A DNA stretch of 64,000 bases, from contig NC_049564.1 of assembly GCF_013368755.1 (NCBI RefSeq), forward strand, positions 3,852,001-3,916,000. Direction: 5' to 3'. The translations under genes were made by a program, and so were the position numbers. Below the pieces are notes generated by a model. That model was given only the letters and a program-made list of their open reading frames with translations, was not told where the DNA came from and searched no databases. This DNA is from Talaromyces rugulosus (taxonomy: Eukaryota; Ascomycota; Eurotiomycetes; Eurotiales; Trichocomaceae). Positions 39,841-50,115 of the stretch are shown one piece after another (the stretch's first letter is position 1; each line of letters starts with the position of its first letter).

Positions 39841-41330
39841 GACAGTTTCTTCTGGTTCCTAGGTGGCTTCTTTAATCGGCCACCCTTTCTATTGGACTAT
39901 ATATTCTGTTCCCCTGCCTCTCTTCCGGTCCCGAACTATTCCTTGAATAGTATACTCAGGTTCGTTATCTACTAGTACCGGTCCTGGAGAAGTATGGTTC
40001 CTAGCGTTGGTGTAGTGCGGCTCTAGTAGAGAGACATGGAAAACTGGATGGATTCCTCTATATCTTGGAGTAAGGTCAAGTTTGTATGCGTTTGACCCCC
40101 ATGTATCTACTATTCGGAATGGGCCTAGATATCTATTGGCTAGTTTTTCATTATATCGGAGCGAAGCTATATTCTTTGTCTGAAGCATGACTTGTTCTCC
40201 GATTTTGAATTTCTGATGAATCTTTCCCTGGTTATAGTACTTCGCTTGTGCTTCCTTAGCTTCTTCCAAGCGTTCCTGAATGTTTGCCTGTTTGGTACGG
40301 AGCTTTTCTATCCGGTTTATGGCACGTGGCTCCCAATCCTTCGGACTTGAGGGAGCGTCCTTGGGAACATCTATTCTCAGGTTTCCCTGGAATCCCATGA
40401 GGGTTTCCATTGGAGATTACCCTGTGACACTATGCCGACTGTTGTTGTACACATTCTGCGCCAGTGGGATCCACCGTGGCCAGTCCGTCTGCTCATAGTT
40501 CGCGTAGCATCGGAGGAAGTGTTCCACCGTCTGATTCTGGCGCTCCGTCTGTCCATCCGTTTGTGGATGGGCTGTCGTTGACAGTTTCCGGGTTATCTCC
40601 AGGTAGAAGCACATGGTTTGCTAGAATTCGCTGGTGAACAGCTTATCCCGATCTGAGACGATATACTGCGGGAAGGTAATCCACTGTACTAGATTCTCTA
40701 GGAGTAGCTTCGCTAGTCTTTCGGCCGATAACGCTTTCTGTGTCGGCAAGTAGATAGTGTATTTTGAGAATGGGTCGACGATGACCAGTATAGTGTTAAC
40801 TGTCGTTCCCTGTCATCCCGCAGGTGGCAATTCTGTTATAAAGTCCATGGTTACTGTTTCAAACGGTTCTGATGGAACTGGCAACGGCTTAAGTAGCCCA
40901 TACTGCCGGTGCCTGTGTACCTTGACCCGTTGGCAGGTAGAACAGGTTTGGATATAGTAGTCTATGTTGGCTTCTAATACCGACCAATAGTATTTCTGAC
41001 GGATAGCTGCTATAGTGCAGGCTTTTCCGAAATAGCCTCTCTGCGCATCGTTATAGTTATTCTTCATGATTTCCGACTGCAAGGCCTTATCAGGTGGTAT
41101 ATATGTGGCCCCCTTGTACTGGAGAAGATCACGCTCCCTGATACTCCATACCGAACCCTCGGCCTGTCCTACATGGAGTTCTTTCGACTTCTTCCATACA
41201 AAGGCGTCCCCTTGTTGGCATATTTGAAGGAGACTCTCCATATCGGGTTTTATTTCTGAATAGGCCGTCTCAGTCCTTATAGCTTCGGTCGCTAGGGACC
41301 GTGGCATCAAGAGTTCTAGACCCCCTGTAT
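39841..41330 (-). pseudogene. Retrotransposon integrase and chromodomain (degenerate)
   Basis: Minus-strand frames show the integrase zinc-binding part (YYWSVLEANIDYYIQTCSTCQRVK), the core start (VTMDFITELPPAG), HPQTDGQTERQNQTVEHFLR with DWPRWIPLAQNVYNN, and the C-terminal region (KFKIGEQVMLQTKNI; YLGPFRIVD; HPVFHVSLLEPH), ending in a chromodomain (RGRGTEYIVQ). Several stops interrupt it. In the chromodomain two TAG codons stand where conserved Trp codons are expected. It cannot make an intact enzyme. Confidence 0.85.
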
Positions 41331-41487
41331 CACTAGTGGTGGTATTCTTATCTGCAGGGGCATTCCCCTCTTCGGGCCTGCGGGCATTTTCTTCGTCAAC
41401 GGTAAAAGACGTCCTCTAAGCCTTCCATACTTGCGCCAGCACATTCGCAGATAATTCTTGGTTATGTGGGGAGATTAGGTTTTGTTC

Positions 41488-43020
41488 TTATTTCCCAAAG
41501 TAACCCCTTCGTAGCTTTTCCTGTAGGGTCAGGAGCGTCGTTATGTCTTCTTCAACACTGTCCATATAGTCCAGACGACGACTTGGCGCATCTGCGGGGT
41601 TCTTTGAACCCGGGCGGTATTCTATATTAAAATCAAATGCCGATAGATATTCTGCCCATCGGGCCTGACGCCTGCTGAGTTCCTTAGTGATAGCGAAGTA
41701 CCGCAGGTTACTGTGATCTATCAGGACCCTAATTATATATCGGCTACCTTCTAGGTATTGCCACCAGTGCTTGAAAGCTTCTACTACCGCTAGAAGTTCC
41801 GAATCATGCACTTCATAGCGCACCTCTAGTCCCTTGAGCTTCCGGGACCAGAAGGCTATCAGATGCCATTGGGAATCCTCAAACAGCTGAGTGATTACCG
41901 CTCCTAGGGCTCCACCCGAAGCATCTATTTCTATACAAATCAAGAGCGCTGGGTCATAATGTCTTAGCACAGGTTCGCACTGGAACACTTGCTTCAAGCT
42001 CAAGAAAGATTCTCTAGCTTCCGAGATTATATTAAATCCTTGGATGGCGCTACCCTTTTAGCTATTGCGCTTTGTTCTCCCCACAGGACCCTTGGTCACC
42101 TCGGATAGTGGCACTGACATACACGAGAACTGATGTATGAAATTATAGTAGAAATTTGCAAATCCTAAGAATAACTAAACCTCCTTAACCATCCACAGTT
42201 CAGGCCATTTTATGATAGTACGAACCCGGTCTAGATCCATCGTTATTCCTTGTGGGCTTATAATAAACCTAAGATATTCTATGGTGTCCACTCCAAAGCT
42301 ACACTTGCTTCGCTTGCAGTATAAGCTATAGCTTCTTAATTAATTCATAACTTCCCGCACCTAGGCTTCATATACCTACAGGTCAGCTGAATATATAACT
42401 ATATTGTCTAGATATACTACCATACAGGTGTCTAATAGGTTCGACATTACCTTATTGACATATGTCTGGAATGTGGCCGGTGTATTTACAAGGCCGAATG
42501 GCATTACCTGATATTCAAAGTGGCCATAATAGGTTTGGAAAGCAGTCTTCCACTCGTCCCCCATTCAGATTCTAATACAATGGTATACATCTTTCAGATC
42601 CAGCTTAATAAAATACTTCACATTAGCAAAGTAGTCCAACATCTCTCGGACCAGAGGAATTAGGTAACGGTTCTTTACCATAATTATATTAAGTCCCCAA
42701 TAGTCTACGCATAGTTGGAGCTCACCATCTTTTTTCAGTACAAAAAGGATAGAGGCTCCTGCTGGGCTTTTAGATAATTTAATTTAATCTTTTTTCTATA
42801 CTTTACTCAAATAGTTCTTTAGGACCTTATGTTCGGTTTCTGTGAGCCCATATATAGATTTATAAGGAAGAGCTGTTCTTGGTTCTAAGTCTATAGTATG
42901 GTTATACTCCACATATTCAGACAGCATACTAGCAGCTCTCTCTAAGAATACATCCGTATAGTCGGATAGATAATCTAGCAGTCAAAGCTCATCCGTTCCA
43001 GACATTTCTATATCCGACAA
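41488..43020 (-). pseudogene. Retrotransposon reverse transcriptase and RNase H (degenerate)
   Basis: RT fragments include [22 protein letters not shown] and the active-site strand [11 protein letters not shown] (AAT at 42403-42405), where the second catalytic Asp is replaced by Asn. RNase H follows (41488-42003: ICIEIDASGGALGAVITQ, FWSRKLKGLEVRYEVHDSELLAVVEAFKHWWQYL, IDHSNLRYF). Multiple stop codons break the frame between and within the domains. Confidence 0.85.
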
Positions 43021-43371
43021 TACTTCCCAGATACGCGCCCCGTCATCCCCTTACAGGATATGAGCGGCATATAAGCGCAAGCCCAATTCTGATGCGTCTT
43101 AAGAGTCTATCCAATATACCACGCACCCGGCTACCAGGCTTTCATATGCTTCATGGAGAGACATAGTCTCTATCCCTTCGGCCAACGCACGGTCCCGGTA
43201 TCTAAACCGCCCTGCGACCTAATCTATATCAGGATTTATCTTTTTTAACCAGGGCATACCGAGGATTATATCATATCCATCGATATCCACTATATAAAGA
43301 GGGTGCCCACTCATTCAGGTCAGTCCCTCAGAGTCCGTGACTCTTATATCTATGTAGCGTTGCCCGTATAT

Positions 43372-43602
43372 TCAGACAACTCGCCCATCAATGGCTTTTA
43401 CTAGCCTAGGGGCTTTTCCAGTAGTCCCAATAAACTTCTCAGCGAGTTCCCGGCTTACAAAATTGCCCTGGGCACCACTATCAATAAGGGTCCGCACCTT
43501 CGCGGTTCCCAGTAGCTTGGGGAGTTCTGTTTCTATTATCAACAGTTGCTCTTCCCCCATATCCCCCTTATAGGCTATCCCCAGCGCGGCCGCTACATAC
43601 AA
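43372..43602 (-). pseudogene. Retrotransposon aspartic protease region
   Basis: The frame contains VRTLIDSGAQGNFVS, the DSG(A) catalytic motif of a retropepsin-type protease, between the gag zinc knuckle and RT. The flanking frame carries stops. Confidence 0.75.
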
Positions 43603-43639
43603 GCACCAGAGTCCTAGTTTTTTGACAGTTCAGACGCCT

Positions 43640-44867
43640 TTCACGCTTCATTGAACCCCTTTTTGTAGCATTCCCTTTCCCAGTGTCCTACCTTGCCACA
43701 ATAGTTGCAGGTGGACCCAGTCCGATCCCCTTTAGGCTTCCCACGTTTCTTTCTCTTTGGGTTTCCGCCACTGCTTCTGCCTGCAGCGGCCTCGTCCCTT
43801 CGGGGGAACTAGTCATCCTTCCTACGTTTGTCTATAAGGGGTCTCGTTCCAGCACAGCGATGGTTCAGGGCTGCCCGGTATTCATTACCGCTGCTGCTGT
43901 GACTATCTTATTATCAGGAATTTCTTGTCTTTTGACATTCGGGCATGGCATCTTCCAGTTTCTGTAGGAATTGCACGGTGCCCTCATACGTTCGGGGTTT
44001 CTCTGGATACTTCTGTGACTCATCTTGGATAGGCCACAGGACCTTTATTATGAGAAGCTTTATATGCTGTTCCTTGCTATACTGCATGTCCATCTAGTCT
44101 TTGAGGGTTCGTAGGTAGCGGGCAAATTCCTATATTGATTGACCTTCCAACTGCCTGGCATCATTATGATCTCGTGTGGCAGCAATGCGAAGAAGCTTAG
44201 GATCATGAAACAGTCGCCGCAGGTATGTTTTGAAGTCTTTCTAAGTGATAGGTTCTGGTTCCTTCTTCTTCTGGTATATATTGAAGTTGAGAAATTGCTT
44301 GGAGCTTAGGTTGTCCGAAGCTTCGCCAACTTTATGGTGTGGATATTGGCTATACCACTCTGGATATCTACCGAACCATGATTCCGTATGTTCTATGAAT
44401 GTCTTGAGTTCGGTCAGGGATTTCTTACTGTAGGGATCCTTCATTTTGAATCTTGAGAGGCGCTTCTCCACAGGAATCGTATCGGTTCGGGGTCTCTTTT
44501 CCCTATGAGCGCTGCTGTTGGGGGTTCTGGTGTCTTGGTTCTCGTGCGCTGGTGTGCTATATAGCTGTGCTCAGGTTTGTAGGATCTGCCATTTTAGATT
44601 CGCGATATGGAGCTCTTAGTCTAGCTAGGTTTTTATAGCTTTGAGTTCTTCCATCAACATGTCCTCCAGTTCCTGTTCTAAGGATAGCTATACCATCCTT
44701 AGATCTAGGTCTTTACTGGTGAGATGATTTCTTTCCAGTTCTATTACCAATTCTTCCCTATTACCATATCCATCCAGTGTTTCCGATATGCTAGGTTGGA
44801 TTTCTGCCGCCAATACAGAACGTTCAGTAGTATTAGTGGGAATAGAGATGCTCCTAGTAGTAACCAT
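43640..44867 (-). pseudogene. Retrotransposon gag (degenerate)
   Basis: Probable start at 44867 (MVTTRSISIPTNTT). Capsid-type segments include IEHTESWFGRYPEWY and, after a stop, DFKTYLRRLFHDPKL. A CCHC zinc knuckle (CNYCGKVGHWEREC, 43668-43709) is intact. At least three in-frame stops separate the pieces. Confidence 0.8.
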
Positions 44868-44916
44868 AATTCCAAAACTTGCTAGCCCTCTTCCCGAAGG
44901 TAAAGAGCAATCAGAA

Positions 44917-45127
44917 TATAAAGATATTATATAGAGAGCAGGCAAGAGTTGGATTCGATAATAAAGCTATAGTTCGCTAGGTAGTCAAACTGATTGCTGA
45001 CCTTCGGCAACCCCTGTGCGAAGGTCAGTATATATATGCCGCTTCATTAGTGGCTTGGCAACCCTCTGTGAGGCTAGTGTAGCGAGGTGCGGCATCTGGT
45101 GCGTCCCGAAGGTCTCACGGCCTCACA
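44917..45127 (-). repeat. Right LTR (5' LTR of the element)
   Basis: 211 bp. Its left end reads TATAAAG instead of TGTGAGG (three G-to-A changes). The internal 10-bp hairpin CTGACCTTCG...CGAAGGTCAG is perfect here. Confidence 0.95.
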
Positions 45128-45132
45128 GTTTT
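45128..45132. repeat. Target-site duplication GTTTT (right)
   Basis: Exact copy of 37958-37962, confirming the element boundaries. Confidence 0.9.
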
Positions 45133-45561
45133 TTAGTATACCACATGTAGTAGCACTGTCTACGAATGATATACTATTAGCACCCTTTCACAATATTCAT
45201 AGTTACTGTATCATATCTAAGGAAATATCTATAATTACTTGAATTTAAAACTTGTGTTACTTGTGTTAACTACTATATGTATGGTGAAAGGAGATATACG
45301 GCGCTAATCCATAAACAGGAAAGCGCAATCTGGGGCCCAATCGACAAATGCTGCTACCCCATTGGCTGCCAGCGCTGCAAACCTCAGCTTCTTTATTCTT
45401 GATACGACAGAATAACTACAACAACTGTCAATTGCATTGTTTTTGCCATTCTTTGCTTTTTCTTTAAATAGCATCGTTCTAATCAGTTATTATGGTTGAT
45501 GCTTTTTTGCCTGCGTTCTTGATCTGGTTTCCTGCAACAGTGAAAATAAGCATTTGAAGCC
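45133..45561 (+). promoter_or_regulatory. Upstream region of the MBOAT gene
   Basis: About 430 bp between the retrotransposon's right flank and the acyltransferase start. AT-rich; presumably the promoter and leader. No gene seen. Confidence 0.4.
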
Positions 45562-47190
45562 ATGGGTGAAATCCCATTTCAGTCCCATCTCGACCTCGTT
45601 GAGTTCAGACAGGAGGCCTTTGAGAACCTACTCCATGAAGGATCGTTTTCTCCCCTACTCCTGAAGCACATATTGGGAATGTTTTGCCTCGTACTCGTGC
45701 CACTTCTTATTCGTCCTACAAACACATTTCTATCTCAGCTCATACGGTATACATTTCACGCAATATTCACTGGTTTCAGCATATATGCAGTCCTTCATGT
45801 GCGATTCATTGGGCCTGGAAATGGGTATAGTGTTGGATTAATTGCGACTTGGTTTTTTATATGGAGCTCGACTATACTTGTCTTTAATGATGTCCAAAAA
45901 GACTTTAAGCGAATCGAGAAAGAATATGTTCAATCGTCAAGCCCACCTGTGCATGATTCATTTCAATCTAGGGGGACTTTGGGGCCGAATGATACAAAAC
46001 ATCACCCTGATACATCGTCCATTGTGGTCCCACGACATAAGGGTAAAAGAAAAGTCTACCACTGGCAGTCATTCCCAGATTCATTTCCGCATCGTGTTGA
46101 CTGGGTTCTCGATCTTATTTTGAACTTTCGAGGCCCCAACTGGAGCTGGCGGGCTAGAACGTCACCACTTCCAAATTTTGTGTTGAATGATATCGGAGAC
46201 CAGGGGGGATCTCGACAAGTGATAGTATCCAAGCTAATTGTTCCTGATTCTTCAACAAGGCTACGACAAGCCTTGCTCTCTTTCTTACGAGACTATATTG
46301 CCTTGGATATCATCAAGGTGCTTATGATGCGAGACCAGTATTTCTGGGGGTTTGTGGACAACTACCCACCACCGCCATGGCCCTTTGTCATAGTATCCTT
46401 TTCCCCAATTTTGGTCCGCATCTATCGATTACTCCTCAGTATGTCGGGAGTTTTTTTTGCTCTTGATATTATTGTATCGTTGGATCCGCTCTTCTTTTTG
46501 GGGCTGTCTCTCGCCTTTCCGCGATTTTCCCGGAGTATCACCCACCAACCGCTTGATGAAGCGTGGCTCTACCCACCACCATTCGGACCGGCGAGCTCTG
46601 TTTTGGATTACGGGTTGATAGGTGCCTGGAATACGTGGTGGCATCAGCTGTTTCGGTTTGGATTTTCCGAAAGTGGACGATTTGTCTCATTTTTGATTAT
46701 ACCAGTTACCCGAAAACAACAGCACTCGTCTTACACACTGGTCCGACGCCTACTCCAAGTCCTTGTCGCTTTTTCCATGAGCGGGTTGATTCACGCCATG
46801 GGAAGCTACACTGCTTTTGCAGATACCAAGCCTTTCAACACATTCCTGTTCTTCTTCCTGCAGGGCATTGCCGTCCTTGCCCAAGGTCTCTTCTTTTCCC
46901 AAAAAGCACAACCACAACCACGCCGTGCAGCACCACTTACTACTCGCGCACTAAATTTTGCCCTCGTCTTTTTATGGTTCTATTTCACTGCCCCGCTGGC
47001 CGCCGACGATTTCGCTCGAAGTGGGCTTTGGACGTTTGAGCCTCTACCGATCAGCCCTATTCGCGGGCTGGTTTTGCGGTGGTGGGGTGTGGAGGGCTGG
47101 GAAAAAGAAGGATGGTTCTGTTGGAAGAGTTTGTGGGTTGAGAGGTGGAATGGTGAGACTTGGTGGCAGAGTGGGACTCGTTTTCGGTAG
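45562..47190 (+). CDS. MBOAT / wax-synthase-type membrane acyltransferase
   Basis: Single exon, 542 aa, start GCCATGGG. About eight to ten hydrophobic helices are visible. The central GAWNTWWHQLFRF (about 355-367) is the wax-synthase-domain signature in the MBOAT superfamily. A conserved His follows in SMSGLIHAMGSY (about 415), the probable catalytic histidine. Fungal members include O-acetyltransferases of terpenoid and trichothecene pathways (Tri7-like), besides uncharacterised lipid acyltransferases. The N-terminal and middle regions (RVDWVLDLILNFRGPNWSWR) fit these fungal members. No biosynthetic core gene (PKS, NRPS, terpene cyclase) is near, so its substrate is unknown. It lies immediately beside the retrotransposon. 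Confidence 0.85.
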   Translation: MGEIPFQSHLDLVEFRQEAFENLLHEGSFSPLLLKHILGMFCLVLVPLLIRPTNTFLSQLIRYTFHAIFTGFSIYAVLHVRFIGPGNGYSVGLIATWFFIWSSTILVFNDVQKDFKRIEKEYVQSSSPPVHDSFQSRGTLGPNDTKHHPDTSSIVVPRHKGKRKVYHWQSFPDSFPHRVDWVLDLILNFRGPNWSWRARTSPLPNFVLNDIGDQGGSRQVIVSKLIVPDSSTRLRQALLSFLRDYIALDIIKVLMMRDQYFWGFVDNYPPPPWPFVIVSFSPILVRIYRLLLSMSGVFFALDIIVSLDPLFFLGLSLAFPRFSRSITHQPLDEAWLYPPPFGPASSVLDYGLIGAWNTWWHQLFRFGFSESGRFVSFLIIPVTRKQQHSSYTLVRRLLQVLVAFSMSGLIHAMGSYTAFADTKPFNTFLFFFLQGIAVLAQGLFFSQKAQPQPRRAAPLTTRALNFALVFLWFYFTAPLAADDFARSGLWTFEPLPISPIRGLVLRWWGVEGWEKEGWFCWKSLWVERWNGETWWQSGTRFR

Positions 47191-47348
47191 GTTATATGGT
47201 ATGGTATGGGGGTTGATGAGTTGGATGGAAGTACTAACAGGAAACGTCTGAACATGACACTTTTTTGCAAACATTGAATCTAGCATGTTATATAAACATC
47301 AATGGATATAATTCTATACATAATAAACTTTTGGGATAAAATCATATT

Positions 47349-49732
47349 CTATTCATCATCGTCGTCAGTGTCCGGCTCAAGATTCAAAGTTGGCATATCT
47401 TCATCGCTATCCTCATCATCATTTTGAGCTTTAGCCACAACTCCCGACAAAGCTGTAGACTCAACCGGAGGAGCTGTAACTGAGCTGCTGACAGCCGGCA
47501 AGGGCGGTGCTGATGCTAACGGGGCGACAGCAGGCGACAAGCTTACTTCCGACAGGGTTACGGGAGTAGATCGAAATGTAGTTGAGAAAGTTCCATCTTC
47601 GAAACGTGCCTTTTTAGCCAACTGGGGTTCCTGAGGTAGATCGTTTGGGCGTTTGGGATTGCTTTCATCGAGATTATCGTTCTTATTTCGTGACTGCACT
47701 GTGTGTGTCTCAGTTGATTCTGACGAAGGCTCATTCGTTGCCGCAAATCGCACATCTTGGGCGTTGCTGAGAGCGGAAACAGTGACAGGTACATGGTTCG
47801 AGTCGTCTTCTTCTTCTTCTTCGTAGTCATCTGCCTCGTAAACTCCGCCGGCACTTCCAACTATGACAGGCATTCGTGGCCGAAGCAAACACTCAACTTC
47901 TAGTTCCTTGGAATGCCTTCGCGCAAGGAATGGTAGAATACTTGGAGTCGTCCTGCGTCCTTTGACGGGGGGCATAGGATTCATCACACTAGAGCTCATA
48001 GCTGCCCGATTTGCGGTCAATATAGCAGCTCGATCCATCTCTGTTCGCAGCGGTAACGGAATGTATCCAACTGGCAAGAAATTGTAGAGGTGAGGAAGGA
48101 GTTCCAGGGCTGCTGAATACGTCTCTGTTGATGCAAGGTCTTTCGTTTGACTGACACCGTGCGCAGGATTGAGAAAGGCATCCACGTTCATAGTTTGGGC
48201 GCCTTTGGATTTTGCTTTGGGTTCTGAATGCTGAACTTTAGAAGTTCGGTTATCATCGGCTGGTATAAGGTCATGGCAGCATTTTCGGATCAGAGTAGCG
48301 ACGGAGAAGACATTTGATTTTGACATTGAAGGTCCTACCAAAGGTAGGATCTCAGTTATCAAAAGATAACAAGATGTGCGGAGATGACTATTGAAGAACT
48401 CCGCTTCGAAAATCCAGGTTGTTTGTTCAAGGATGGATTGCGCAACAGATATTAGACTCGATCCGAGCGTTCGGGTAGTTGCGCGAAAGAGATCTATACA
48501 CGCAGTATGGATCCTCGGCAATTCGTTCCAGAGTGCCACTCGCTCTTCTCGGCTGAATTCTCGATTTGCCTGAGTGTTGTCGTCACCAGCCGCGGGAAAA
48601 GTGACAGCTGTTAGTCGAGATGTCAAATCCAGGATAGCCCCGACGGGGATGTTGACAACGGATTGTGTTCGCCCTGAGATAAAGCGAGAGAGCAGGCCGA
48701 GGAGAGTTACCACTCTAGTCGCACCTGAATTGACCCCTTGCCATGACGGGAGACCTAAAGCGTTTGATCCATCGTCTCCAGGCGTCGGGCCTTGAACTAT
48801 CGAGCTTTGGGTAGCTTTAAACTGAGGGTTGGAGGATTCCCACTGCTCCACCACACTCCGGAAGATATGATCTGCAGTTTGATGTATAGAAGTGATGGTA
48901 TTCTTACAGTCTTTTGTCCATTTTTCGCTTGACGTGTTTTTCGGCGCGCAGTGATGCAAGGACACAAAAAGGGTTTGCGCGAGGTGGACGGTCTCCGAGG
49001 ATAGGGAAGAGCTGAGATTAGACGAGCCCACAATTTGCAACAACAAGTTTTGTAGCTGGTTGGAGAAGGGGCGGAATATCGTCGGGTGCCGACTGATGAG
49101 TTCTGTGAATGCTGATAGAACGGTTTCCAGAAGAAGTGGCGCTTTTGACAGCGACTGCTCTCCGTTCGGTTGCTTCACGGAGACTAGATTCAGCAGAGCC
49201 GTGACAAAGTTCGGCAAACTCGGGGTTGTTATTTCTCGAACCAATGTTGGATATTGATATGTCAAATGGAAAATGCGAGTCAAGGTTATAATGGACAGCC
49301 GTTTTGTCGATATCGGGTCGTATTTCTGTCCAAACATTGTTAGCACACACATATATCTATATATACGCAATTTCCATACACAGGAGGACCACGTACAGAG
49401 AGAATCGACAACAGCCCGCGAACCCAAGGAGCACACTCGTGTAGAATTTCCCATTGGCCAGCTTCTATCGTCGCCTTGACCAAAACGACTCCAGTCCATC
49501 TGCCCTCAGGAGTGCGGTCCTGCACCAGGCTCGTCACGCGGGCCTTGAGTTTGTTAACGAGCAGAGCATCGTTGTCGTCCGAATTGGCAGTCTTTTTGGC
49601 TTGCGGCGCGGAGATTATATCACTGCAGTCGCTGAGCGACGCCGCGACGTATGGAGCCACATGCGGGAGGTCCTGGACTGGGGTCGTTGTCAGACGGTGG
49701 GTGATGGCGCGGAGCGAGGTGGAGGAGCCCAT
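47349..49732 (-). CDS. rix1: Pre-rRNA-processing protein Rix1
   Basis: Subunit of the Rix1-Ipi1-Ipi3 complex that works with the AAA ATPase Rea1 (Mdn1) on pre-60S ribosomes and ITS2 processing, in the nucleus. Predicted 770 aa in two exons, 49397-49732 and 47349-49325. The N-terminal helical repeat domain is visible (LLSILSKYDPISTKRLSIITLTRIF; LPNFVTALLNLV; LLETVLSAFTELISRHPTIFRPF). A central helical region contains LELLPHLYNFLPVGYIPLPLRTEMDRAAI. The C-terminal 200 residues are disordered and acidic, ending EPDTDDDDE. The start at 49732 (MGSSTSLRAITHRL) fits homologues better than the in-frame ATG 12 codons upstream. Confidence 0.9.
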
Positions 49733-50115
49733 TGGGGGCTGACAGCAATGCAAGGTGCAGGCAAGCAATTATAACTGATTGTATATGGAGGTAAAGATGA
49801 AGTTCTTCACATGAAACTTTTTTTTCCCATGCGGAGTCAGAAGCTCGGACCCTCCCGAGGCGGCAGGAGCACACGCCGCGGCGGTACCCAATCACACATG
49901 GACTGTGGCTGTGGTTGACCGCCCTCAGCGTCGGCCTCGGGACGTGCTTAGGGCAGCCTGTTCCTGCCTGCAACATACAAAACACTCGGCAGTCTGTCTG
50001 TGTATAGAAGAAACCTCAGGCTCATGCTCGCCAACGGCCGCCAGGGTCGCTCTGCTGTTTCAATTGCCTGTCGGGTTATGGACGGATCTGAACGTTCCAT
50101 TTGTCTCAATACAAG
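49733..50115. promoter_or_regulatory. Divergent promoter of rix1 and ypp1
   Basis: About 380 bp between the two starts. No distinctive motif beyond GC-rich stretches. No gene seen. Confidence 0.4.

Larger units (their letters stand above)
37963..45127 (-). mobile_element. Ty3/gypsy chromodomain LTR retrotransposon, RIP-damaged
   Basis: Complete element of 7,165 bp: two 211-bp LTRs in direct orientation (37963-38173 and 44917-45127), 5-bp GTTTT duplications, and gag-pol on the minus strand in the order gag, protease, RT, RNase H, integrase, chromodomain, typical of Ty3/gypsy chromoviruses. The LTRs start TGTGAGG and end CCTCACA. A purine-rich tract precedes the element's 3' LTR. The LTRs differ at only six positions (about 97% identity), all G/A transitions. 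Coding parts are interrupted by many stops that are one transition from Trp or Gln codons, as expected from repeat-induced point mutation. About 1.6 kb between pol and the 3' LTR holds an antisense reading frame. The element cannot encode a working polyprotein. Confidence 0.95.

Noticed and set aside
45562..49732. Secondary-metabolite cluster around the acyltransferase
   Set aside because: The neighbours are a retrotransposon and rix1; no PKS, NRPS, terpene cyclase, P450 or cluster regulator is present.
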